From contig MCFH01000004.1 of NCBI GenBank assembly GCA_002104945.1, forward strand, positions 1,420,025-1,484,024: a DNA stretch of 64,000 bases, in the 5' to 3' direction. The position numbers and the translations under genes were made by a program. Every line of letters begins with the position of its first letter. Within the stretch, counting starts at the first letter, position 1. The notes under the pieces were generated by a model. The model worked only from the letters and a program-made list of their open reading frames with translations. It was not told where the DNA came from and ran no database searches. Below, piece by piece: positions 50,424 through 59,968 of the stretch. The DNA comes from Piromyces finnis. Taxonomy: Eukaryota > Neocallimastigomycota > Neocallimastigomycetes > Neocallimastigales > Neocallimastigaceae.

Positions 50424-51261
50424 ATAATTTATTTAGATTTAATATAGAGATAAAATTAATTAAGCACATTAACATTTTATTTATATATTTATAACATATA
50501 TAAAAAGCAAATAATTATCAAAAAAAAAATCAAAAAAAAAAAAAAGCCAAAATTAATTCTATATATTCATAATATTTTTTATTTATAATTTCTTTATTAT
50601 TTTATCATAAATAAAATATATATAAATTAAAAAAAAAAAGTTACCAAAGAACAAAAATATTATTTAATATATATAATTTTAAAAACTACAAAAATATAAT
50701 CATCGCATAAAAAATAGATCTTTTTTTTTATAATATTTATATTTATTTAAATGAAAGGAAGAAGAAAAAAAAGATCATAAACGAAACACTTTATAAAAGC
50801 AGACATATTAATAATAATAATGAACAAAAAAAAAAAAAAAAAGGAAAAGTCCTTTTATGATTAAAAATTAAATAGACTTTTTTAAATAATATTTAAAAGA
50901 GCTATAAAGGGAAAAAAGCAAAAGATTTTAAAAAAAATATAAAACATAGATTTAAAATAACTCAATAATAATATTTTTAAATCCTAAAAAATCTTTATAT
51001 AAAATAATAATAATAATAAAAAAATTAAATATATATATTTAGCTCTTTTTATATATATATTATGTTAGGTGATATAATGATACTTGGTGATAAGTATTAA
51101 AAAAAAAAAGTAAATTAAATATATATTATTAGTTATTATTATATTTATTATGTTTATTATTATTATTATTATTATGTTGTTGTTGATAATGTTGTTGATA
51201 TTGCTGTTTTATTAATTACTTTTATTATCTAAATAGTTTTTTTTATTAATTATAATAATCG

Positions 51262-51292
<31 letters not shown>

Positions 51293-51573
51293 CTTGTTTT
51301 ATTTGTTTTTTATTGCAATTGTATTTGTTTCATACGTTTCATACTTATTTATTAGAAACTTCTTATAAATTCAATATAAAATTACTTTTTAATATATTTT
51401 ATTTTAAATATAAATTAATTTTTAAATTTAAAATAACCTAATCTTAAATTTTAACCTTAATAAATTTATATCTTTAATTAAATTGATAAAATTATACCTA
51501 TTTTTCAATTATTCCTTTTTTTCTTTATTCAATTTAAAATTATATATTCCCTCCATATTATATATGTTTTACA
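50424..51573. other. AT-rich intergenic DNA
   Basis: Holds the eIF4B 3' end and a (TTA)n/(TTG)n patch at about 51130-51205. No gene. Confidence 0.5.
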
Positions 51574-53175
51574 ATGGAGGTAGAGAAGAAAGTCTCACAT
51601 GAAATATTTATAAATAAAAAAATTATTGAAAAGATTTTTTTCGAAATTGCCAATTTTAATACTAATGATAAAAATACGATAAGTCAAGATTTATTTCAAT
51701 TATTATTTGTATGCAAAATATGGTATAAAGTTTCTATTCCTATTTTATATTCTAAAATAATATATAATGGTGGGATAACAAGAGGAGTCTATCAAGGTAC
51801 ATATACTCGATTAGAAACAATTGCAAACTTTATAAATAATAATAAAAAATTATCAATAAAATTCCACATTTATAACTATCTTAACGGCAATAATAATGGT
51901 AAAAACAACAGCATAATTAAAGATTCTCAAAAAACACCATTCCAAATGGAGACAACAAGTGAAAATTTATTAGAGAATTTAGAGTTTACTGAAAATGAAA
52001 AAAAGAGTGTTAATTCCGTTGATCCAGAAATTTTAAATAAAATAAACAGAATTATTAATAATATTAATAGTTTAAAAATCAATGACAGTTGTAATTTACC
52101 CATAACAAACAAATATATTTATAAAATTAAAGAGGAAAATAAACAAATATTTAATGAAATTTCAGATAATAAAAGTATACTTTTAAATATACTACTAATC
52201 AATGAAATTCTTTTCAGAAAAATATTAGAAGGGATAGACTTTTTAAAGGTAATAAATGATAACCTAGAAGCGGCCCTTTCATTCGACAACACCAAAACTC
52301 TTGAAAACTCTTTATTTGTACCCAATATATACTCTAAAGTAAGAACTTTTTTTTTTAACAAGACAGATCAATTTAGAACAGTAGACCAACTTTTTTCATA
52401 CAAACATTCATATCTTGATTTTATTGGTAATTGCGAAAATCTTACTATATTAAGTTTTGGTAGTAAACATGATAAACAGCATTTACTCATGGAAAAGGAT
52501 TTACTGAATTTATTTTCAGCGCATTGCTTTCCTCATTTAAAATATCTTGCTTTCAATAATTTACAATATATTACAGGAGAAAACACTTTTCAAGTATTAC
52601 CATTGAATATTGAAGCTTTAAGAATTGATTATTGTAAAAATGTTACAGTGGATTCTATAATTACATTAATACGAAGAATAGGATATAAACTAAAATTATT
52701 AAGTTTAAAGGACAGTACTATAACAATAGAACTTCTTAATACCATTATTAGTTGTTGTAAGCAGTTAATATATGTTGATATTTCCTATAATAAAGTAGAA
52801 AAAGATTATGTAAAAAAAGTATTTCGTATGCAAGTTCAAAATATAATTAAATTAAATAAAAATCTTCGTGTCTTTAATGTATATGGTATTCTTGACTTAA
52901 AAAATATACAAAAAACAGAACAACTTTATCCTCAAATTAAGCTTTATAACAATGAGAATTTAAGGTCAAACAATACTACCGATTCTGAATATAATAGTAA
53001 AATATGGTATAAATATTTAGAAAATGACCTTGATATAAGTTTTAAATATCGGTTTGATTTTCCAAACCCGAAACAAGAATTTATCGAAATTGAAGATAAT
53101 AATGAAATAATTGATTTTAATACATCTGATAGTGAGGATATGATATCAGAAGATAGTGATATTTTATTTATATAA
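51574..53175 (+). CDS. F-box-like / leucine-rich-repeat protein
   Basis: Intronless, 533 aa. Residues about 18-64 look like a degenerate F-box (IIEKIFFEIANF ... LFQLLFVCKIWYKVSIPILYSKI). An Asn/Lys linker follows (about 85-230), then LRR-like units with C-terminal regularity: HLKYLAFNNLQYI, NIEALRIDYCKNVTVDSI, LKLLSLKDSTITIELLNTI and LIYVDISYNKVEKDYV. The tail is acidic. F-box/LRR proteins bring substrates to SCF ubiquitin ligases; target unknown. The same general layout is found in many amoebozoan and fungal proteins. No TM helix or signal is seen. Confidence 0.7.
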   Translation: MEVEKKVSHEIFINKKIIEKIFFEIANFNTNDKNTISQDLFQLLFVCKIWYKVSIPILYSKIIYNGGITRGVYQGTYTRLETIANFINNNKKLSIKFHIYNYLNGNNNGKNNSIIKDSQKTPFQMETTSENLLENLEFTENEKKSVNSVDPEILNKINRIINNINSLKINDSCNLPITNKYIYKIKEENKQIFNEISDNKSILLNILLINEILFRKILEGIDFLKVINDNLEAALSFDNTKTLENSLFVPNIYSKVRTFFFNKTDQFRTVDQLFSYKHSYLDFIGNCENLTILSFGSKHDKQHLLMEKDLLNLFSAHCFPHLKYLAFNNLQYITGENTFQVLPLNIEALRIDYCKNVTVDSIITLIRRIGYKLKLLSLKDSTITIELLNTIISCCKQLIYVDISYNKVEKDYVKKVFRMQVQNIIKLNKNLRVFNVYGILDLKNIQKTEQLYPQIKLYNNENLRSNNTTDSEYNSKIWYKYLENDLDISFKYRFDFPNPKQEFIEIEDNNEIIDFNTSDSEDMISEDSDILFI

Positions 53176-53601
53176 AGTAAAATATCACTTTTAAATAATA
53201 GTAATAATAAATTTCTACTTTTATAATTATTGAAATATTGTAGAAATAATATATTTCAAATAGAAATCCAAATAAAAAAAAAATACCACTATCGTTTTAA
53301 TACCTAATACACATTTATTATAGAATGAATATGTAAATTCAAATAATTTATATTTAAAAAATAAAATTTTTGAAAAGAATTTTCAATTATTTTTTTTTTT
53401 TTTACAATCTTCAAAAAATGTATAGTTTTTATTACTTATTTATTTTATTTTATTTTATTTAAATTACAATTTAATAATTTATGTTTTTTCTAAAATTTTA
53501 AAATTAAATTGTTTATTATAATAAAATAATAATAATGTATATTATATATAAATATAGACAGTTATTTTTAAATTTAATTTTTACTTTTTTTTTTCCATAT
53601 A
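53176..53601. other. AT-rich spacer between convergent genes
   Basis: Only homopolymers and AT repeats; no gene. Confidence 0.5.
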
Positions 53602-54035
53602 TTAATTAATTGAAACAGTACTGTCCTTTTCTATGTATTCAACAGATTCGTCAGTTTTTACCTTTTCTAGGATAGAGTCTGGTATATTGGCTGCTAAACC
53701 TCTAAATCCAGTCATACGATAAACTTGAGTAACATTTTCTTCACCAATTAATGAAGACAAAGTACTAATTTTATCTTCAAATTGTTGCGTATTTAATTCT
53801 TCCTTTAAAACAATAATATAAGAGTTGACTTGCTCTCTTTCAGTGATTTTTCCTGTAAAGTTGAATTTAAAATATTGTATTATATATTTCGATATTTTTA
53901 TTAATTTTATTAATAAAAGTATAGTTTTACTTTCATTTTAATATCTATCATTTCCTTACTTTTTACTAATTTACTGTTTACAAGTGTTAAAAGTAATACT
54001 AATATTGTAATATAACGAAGAATATTAAATTTCAT
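53602..54035 (-). CDS. Secreted stand-alone inhibitor-I9 (subtilisin propeptide-like) protein
   Basis: Two exons on the minus strand: 54035-53975 and 53852-53602 (GTAAAT...CAG intron, 122 bp); 103 aa. Exon 1 gives a signal peptide (MKFNILRYITILVLLLTLVN). The mature part has the I9 layout: YIIVLKEELN (first strand), a helix FEDKISTLSSLI, then NVTQVYRMTGFRGLAANIPD and a last strand VEYIEKDSTVSIN. In full-length subtilases this domain folds the protease and blocks its active site with its C-terminal strand; here no protease follows. By analogy with yeast Pbi2-type proteins it may inhibit a subtilase or be an orphan propeptide. Its secretion signal distinguishes it from Pbi2, which has none. Confidence 0.82.
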
Positions 54036-54539
54036 TTTATTTTAATAAAAAGGAATATAATAATATTTTATATTTAATGTTGAATGTTAATTTTTAGAAT
54101 ATAATAAAATTATTAAAATTAAATTTCAAAACCAATTTTTTTTTTTTTTTTTTTTATTTTTTTTTTAGTATCAATTAAAAAAATAAAATAAAATAAATTA
54201 ATAAAAACTTTAATATATATAATTCTTTTTAAATTAGAAATAAAAATATTTATAAAAATAATACATCAATAATAAAAATATATAATTAATATTTTTTTTA
54301 AACTTTTAATAAATTTTAAACATCTAAAAGCTAAATTTCAATTATTCATAAGGATTAGTATTTTTATTTTTTATATTTTAAAATAAATTTATTTTATATA
54401 TATTTTATAACCAATCACATTTAATTAAAAACATAATGAAAATAAAATATTGGTTAAAATATCATACATAAAATACTATTCATTATCTTAAATTTGAAAA
54501 AAATATAAAAATGGAAAATGAGACCATCAAATTAATTCT
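54036..54539. other. AT-rich intergenic DNA
   Basis: Upstream of the I9 gene. Homopolymers only. Confidence 0.5.
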
Positions 54540-54725
54540 TTGAACAATCAAACGCAACCTAGTGTCGTATTTATATGGATCTGTAAATCCGATTGATTTA
54601 TACGCGTTCCCGTTGTGAATAAAGAATCCGTTTTCCAACACAAATTACGGACGTTGTTGTAGCTAAAAACAACTCTCGAGTTTAGCAATGAAGGAGTTTA
54701 CCTGGGCTACGATACATCATCATCT
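54540..54725. ncRNA. Candidate structured non-coding RNA (strand uncertain)
   Basis: A sharply bounded, GC-richer island without an open frame, in otherwise very AT-rich DNA. Several stems are visible: CGTAT...ATACG with an inner GGAT/ATCC (about 54565-54602), CCGT/ACGG (about 54630-54653), GTTGT/ACAAC around TAGCTAAA (about 54654-54675), and AACT/AGTT. On the minus strand the left end begins GATGATGATG, box-C-like, but no clear D box is seen. It is not a tRNA, 5S or U6 by eye. Function unknown. Confidence 0.4.
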
Positions 54726-55109
54726 AATATTATAAAATAATTTAATGTAAAAATATAATTATAAATGTAATAGGATAGAAATTATGAATATTAATAGATT
54801 TATTAAATATTATTTTTTGTTTTAATTTATTTTTCTATTAGATTTTAATTTTAAGAATTTGGAATAAAAAAATACTTATTTATTAAATATAATTATTTAT
54901 AATAATTTTAAAGGTGTTGTTATTAGGAAAAAGATAATATAGGTATTAAGGAGTGGGAGTTTTAATATGTTCGCACCTAAAATAAAATTAAAATTGATAA
55001 TTATTAATTCCATTTTTCATTCCTTCAATTAGTATTATTTTATTAATAAATAAAATTACATATAACCAAAGACTAAAATCATATACAGTTATTATACTAA
55101 AATATAAAA
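54726..55109. other. AT-rich intergenic DNA
   Basis: No gene seen. Confidence 0.5.
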
Positions 55110-55290
55110 TCTTCATACTTAAATTATAAGTACTAGAATTCATTATACCCATTTTTTATTCATTTATGTTTAAATTTATTTTTTTTGAGTTTTTATTTTT
55201 AAAATTATTTTTTAATACATATTCATTGTGATTTTATTTAAATATAAAGAAAGTTTTAAAGTATTTGATGCCGTTAAAATATATATATGA
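55110..55290 (+). mobile_element. LINE 3'-end fragment
   Basis: Matches the 3' UTR of the deleted LINE at 23645-23833: the TACTAGAATTCATTATACCC block, the TTTATTCATTTATGTTTA block, and the terminus GTATTTGATGCCGTTAAAA (23812 equivalent: ATAGTTGATGCCGTTAAAA). The two copies diverge mainly in the T-rich middle. It is a heavily 5'-truncated insertion; a target-site duplication is not obvious. Confidence 0.78.
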
Positions 55291-57025
55291 TATATTGTTT
55301 AGTTTTAAATAAGATTAAACATTTTACAAAATGAAAATAGTTAAAAGTTGTGGAAAAAACAAACTTTTATAATAAAGCTGTTGATAATTCAATATAATCA
55401 TAGTACACAATAAAATTTTTTATTTACTAAATTTCTTATTTAATGTTGTTGGTATAATGTTATATTTTAATTATTTGTTAATAAAACATTAGTTAAAAAC
55501 ACTTAATTATATTTTTACATGATATTTAATATTATAAAATGTAATTATTAGCTTAATTATTATGAATTTATATGTACTTTTGTATGAATTTTTTCTCTTT
55601 ATTATAAAATAAAATTATATTTTTGGATTATAGTTTTTAATTTTATTTATAAATCTAATCCTTTATTTATTATTAAAATTTAATTTAGTATTTTTTTTAA
55701 AATACCATAAATTGTAAATATACAATTTTATATTTTTAAAAGTCAGATTTTATATGAAATGTATATAAATTTTAATAATAATATTTTCTATTAAATTATT
55801 TTTAAAAAGACTTTTATAATGCATTTTAAAGCATGTAGTATGTATAAATATTACTTATATTAATTCAGTTAGTATATACTTATAAACATAATACATATTA
55901 CTATCTTTTAACATTTTTTATTAATATTTTTTATAATAATAGTATTTTTTTTTCTATTTTTGCTTAATTCATTAATAATAATTCTATATATTGTTAATTT
56001 TATCATATTTCCTTTTATATATATATTAAGATATTATAAAATGGTATAGCAAAAAGAATAAATAAAATGTATATAGAAAATGCTTTATTAATCAAGTTCT
56101 AATTGCTGATAAAAATTTGGTTTAAAAAATTTATTTAGTATTTGTTTTTATAAAGTATTCAGTTATTTTTAGTATAAATATTTAAACTTATGTTAAAAGT
56201 ATTAATTTTGCCAAATACATAAATAATATTTAATGATTAATTGCTATCGTATTAAAAAACTTAAAATAAAAAACCTGTAATTATCCCATTCTTTTTAAAA
56301 GTGGTTCTCTTCTAAAATACTATTATACTATTCAAATGTACAATACAATAGGTATTAAAAGAAAATGTAATAATTATAATAATGTAATTGCATGTAATTG
56401 CTTTTTATCATATTATTAGTTCTAATGATATATAATCAATTTGATAAAAAGTTAATTATTTTAATTGCTAATATAATCAATAAATTAATTTAATATATTA
56501 TGTAAATAAATTATATTTTCTATTTATTATACAGAGATTAAAAAAATTTTTCTTTTAAAATATATTATGCTGATTGGTATGAACCATTAAAAATTCTTTC
56601 TAATATATTCTTTTCAATATATTATCTAATATATAATGAAATATTAGATCATATATTATATTAAATAAAATAAATTATTTATAAGAAATTATATCATTTA
56701 CAGTACATTAAAATAAATCTATCGTCGAAACATTAATTTATGTATTAGGAAAAAGTTTCTGCTACCTAAATAATATTTATGTATCATATATAAATATATT
56801 TAATTAAAAAAAAAAAATATTTTATATCAAATGCTTGATAATCCATATTAAATAATTAATAAGCCACTAAGATATTTTAACCAATAATTTTATAATATCA
56901 AAGAAAAATTTTGAAATTTTTTTAGATATATAATTAAAAAATTATACTCAATTTTTCTTTTTTTCTTTACAAAAAAATATTTATTTTTTTTAAATAATAA
57001 TTTTTTAATATAATTATAAATCAAA
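55291..57025. other. AT-rich spacer upstream of malate dehydrogenase
   Basis: 1.7 kb; no coding or RNA signature. T-rich and A-rich runs directly before 57026 probably include the promoter and leader of the next gene. Confidence 0.5.
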
Positions 57026-58228
57026 ATGGTAAGAATAATTTTACAATAATAAATAATAAATAAAATAGTAAAACGATTAAAGTAAAAAAATGTAAAAGTT
57101 AAGAGTTATTAATTATATATTAATTATAATATAATTTATTTAAAAAAATTAAATAAATATAAATAACTAATGGAAAAACAGGTTAAGGTCGCTGTTCTTG
57201 GGTAAGCATTCAAAAAATAATATATTTGAATAATAATAATATAAAAGTTGTGTTTGTGAAGGTATTAATAATTTAATAATTATATTATTAATAAAAATAG
57301 TGCTGCTGGTGGTATTGGTCAACCACTTTCTCTTCTCCTCAAGTCTCACCCACAAGTTACCGAATTAAACTTATACGATATCGTTAACTCTCCAGGTGTT
57401 GCTGCCGATTTATCTCACATCTGCACTAAGGCTAAGGTTACTGGTTACAAGGGTCAAGAAAACCTTGATGCTGCTCTTGCTGGTTGTGATATTGTTGTTA
57501 TCCCAGCTGGTATCCCACGTAAGCCAGGTATGACTCGTGACGATCTTTTCAACATCAACGCCGGTATTGTTAAGGGTCTTGCTGAAGGTATTGCCAAGAA
57601 CTGCCCAAAGGCTTTCACTTGCATTATCTCTAACCCAGTTAACTCTACTGTCCCAATCTGTGCTGAAGTCTTCAAGAAGGCCGGTACCTACGATCCAAAG
57701 AGACTCTTCGGTGTTACCCTTCTCGATATTGTTCGTTCCTCTACCTTCGTTTCTGAAGCTAAGGGTATGAACCCAGCTGAAGCTAAGGTTACCGTTATTG
57801 GTGGTCACTCTGGTGTTACCATTGTTCCACTTCTTTCTCAACTTAAGGGTGTTACCTTCTCTCAAGAAGAAGTTGAAGCTCTTACTCACCGTATTCAATT
57901 CGGTGGTGATGAAGTTGTTAAGGCTAAGGATGGTGCTGGTTCTGCTACTCTTTCCATGGCTTACGCCGCTGCTCGTTTCGTCGACTCTCTTATTGAAGGT
58001 GCCTTCATGAAGAAGCCAGTCGTTGAATGTGCTTACGTCGAATCTCCACTTGCTGCCGATGATGGTTGTGCTTACTTCGCCTCCGCTGTTGAACTTGGTC
58101 CAGCTGGTGCTGAAAAGATTCTTCCAATCGGTCCACTCTCTGACTACGAACAAGGTCTTTACAAGGCTTGTGTCGAACAACTTAAGGCCAACATTGCCAA
58201 GGGTGTTAACTTCGTTAACCAAGCTTAA
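57026..58228 (+). CDS. MDH: NAD-dependent malate dehydrogenase (mitochondrial-type, leaderless)
   Basis: Three exons: 57026-57028 (only the ATG), 57182-57201 and 57301-58228; 316 aa. NAD-binding loop GAAGGIGQ (8-15) is split by intron 2. Substrate and catalytic residues: Arg81 ([13 protein letters not shown]), Arg87, Asn119 (SNPVNS), Asp150 and Arg153 (LLDIVRSS), His177 (IGGHSG). This is the homodimeric mitochondrial/bacterial-type MDH, which interconverts malate and oxaloacetate with NAD. It starts directly at the Rossmann strand (MVKVAVLG), without an organelle leader, so a cytosolic location is likely, feeding malate to hydrogenosomal metabolism (inference). Codon use is strongly biased (AAG, GTT, CTT, GGT, TTC, TAC) and GC-rich relative to all neighbours, a sign of high expression. 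Uncommonly for this window, the antisense strand is also open. Confidence 0.96.
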
Positions 58229-58599
58229 ATTTTTTGATTCAACAAAATTATATTAAAAGAGTTACACATATATGAAATTTGAAATAATTTAAATTGAGTA
58301 TATAGAAAGAAGCAATATAAAATTATTTTAATTGTAAAAAAGTTAAAACAAAAGAAAAAAATAATGGATTAATTTCTTATAGGAAAACGTAAGAAAATAA
58401 TTTTTTTGTCTATAAGCGTAAAAAAAAGAAAAAAATAAAAATAAATAAATTTTATTTTTATTGATGCAAATTAAAATAATAAAAAAATAAAAAATAAAAA
58501 AAAAATTTAAAAATAATAAAAAGAATGGTAGTTTTTAGTTTTCTTTTGTGTGTTTTAAAAAGGAGTTTTTTTTTATTTATAAATTTATTTTTTTTAAAG
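58229..58599. other. 3' flank of MDH
   Basis: AT-rich, with A-rich stretches at about 58470-58520; no gene. Confidence 0.5.
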
Positions 58600-58621
58600 T
58601 ACTGTCAATTGGCATGTGGGT

Positions 58622-58842
58622 TTTCTGGTGTCGATATTCTTGATTCAAATTTTTTACCAATTTAAATATTTAATGAAAAGTAAAGTCAAACAAGTTTAGT
58701 GTCAAAAAGCGATTCGAATTTACTAACAACAAACCAAAACTAGAATTTTTAAAGAAAATTTACAACTAGAATTCAAAAAAAGAAACTTTAAACAAAGCAT
58801 CGTAACAATTTTTGTACTATCCAGTACTTTTAAGAAGAGAGA
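58622..58842. repeat. LINE 5' direct repeat A1
   Basis: Nearly identical to 59656-59877; the copies differ by only a few bases (for example GATAT/GACAT and GCGATTCG/GCGAATCG). Holds CTTTAAACAAAGCATCG and TACTATCCAGTACTTTTAAG boxes. Confidence 0.93.
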
Positions 58843-58843
58843 T

Positions 58844-59324
58844 CCCTCTTGGGAACGTGCCTTCATTTATTTAATAAATGTAGTTTCTCAAGGGGGTCTA
58901 CTCATGCTCATGGTACTGAGAGAGTAGAAAGAATTAAATCCAAGTATTGCGCAATGGATGCTTGGTGCCCTCTTAGGAATGTGCCTTCATTTATTTAATA
59001 AATGTAATTTCTCAAGGGGGTCTACTCATGCTCATGGTACTGAGAGAGTAGAAAGAATTAAATCCAAGCATTGCGCACCCTCTTGGGAACGTGCCTTCAT
59101 TTATTTAATAAATGTAGTTTCTCAAGGGGGTCTACTCATGCTCATGGTACTGAGAGAGTAGAAAGAATTAAATCCAAGTATTGCGCAATGGATGCTTGGT
59201 GCCCTCTTAGGAATGTGCCTTCATTTATTTAATAAATGTAATTTCTCAAGGGGGTCTACTCATGCTCATGGTACTGAGAGAGTAGAAAGAATTAAATCCA
59301 AGCATTGCGCAATGGATGCTTGGT
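58844..59324 (+). repeat. LINE 5' monomers (four tandem units, alternating A-B-A-B)
   Basis: Units at 58844-58967, 58968-59077, 59078-59201 and 59202-59324 (124, 110, 124 and about 123 bp). Units 1 and 3 share CTTGGGAACG and AAGTATTG; units 2 and 4 share CTTAGGAATG and AAGCATTG, so two variants alternate. Each holds the hairpin CATTTATTTAATAAATG and a CTCATGGTACTGAGAGAGTA box. Unit 2 lacks the closing ATGGATGCTTGG. Likely promoter-like, as monomers are in some mammalian L1 elements (inference). Confidence 0.92.
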
Positions 59325-59655
59325 TAGTCTTTAAGGGAAAATTATTAAGACTAAGCTCATGGTACTGAGCGATTAAAAAACATTTTATTCATCAAATTTA
59401 AGTATTTGATGAATAAGTGAATGTTTGATTTTTCAGGTAAGTTTGTATAGTATTTAATTAGAAGAGTAATACATTTTGTTGCTGTATTTTTTCTTTTATT
59501 CATGTATTCATGTAGTACTACTCTTCTCTTGTAAGAATCCAATGTAGTCAACTTTAGCATTTGCATTGTACTTTTATATTCATGTAGCTATTGTTGTATT
59601 GTTTCTTGTAAGAGACTGATTCACTCTACATCATGTAAAAATACTATTCACAAGC

Positions 59656-59877
59656 TTTCTGGTGTCGACATTCTTGATTCAAATTTTTTACCAATTTAAA
59701 TATTTAATGAAAAGTAAAGTCAAACAAGTTTAGTGTCAAAAAGCGAATCGAATTTACTAACAACAAACCAAAACTAGAATTTTTAAAGAAAATTTACAAC
59801 TAGAATTCAAAAAAAAGAAACTTTAAACAAAGCATCGTAACAATTTTTGTACTATCCAGTACTTTTAAGAAGAGAGA
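59656..59877. repeat. LINE 5' direct repeat A2
   Basis: Second copy of the A repeat, ending in a short (GA)n run about 90 bp before the ORF start. Confidence 0.93.
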
Positions 59878-59968
59878 GAGAGACAGATTTTTTTCCATAT
59901 ACGTTATATTTGTAATTTTTATTAGTATTTATTTTATATTCAATATTTTTTAATTAGAATTTATTATC

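Noticed and set aside
54540-54725. U4 snRNA on the minus strand
   Set aside because: GTATCGTAGCC and ATTGCTAA occur in the right order, as in U4, but the 5' stem-loop with its kink-turn, the U6-pairing 5' end and a clear Sm site are missing.
57410-58222. 270-codon open frame antisense to malate dehydrogenase
   Set aside because: It mirrors the biased codons of MDH; it is not protein-like and has no homology I recognise. Antisense openness is a by-product of codon bias.
58958-59161. 67-codon frame in the LINE monomers
   Set aside because: Repeats with the monomer unit and is not related to a protein family; the monomer is better explained as a 5' regulatory repeat.
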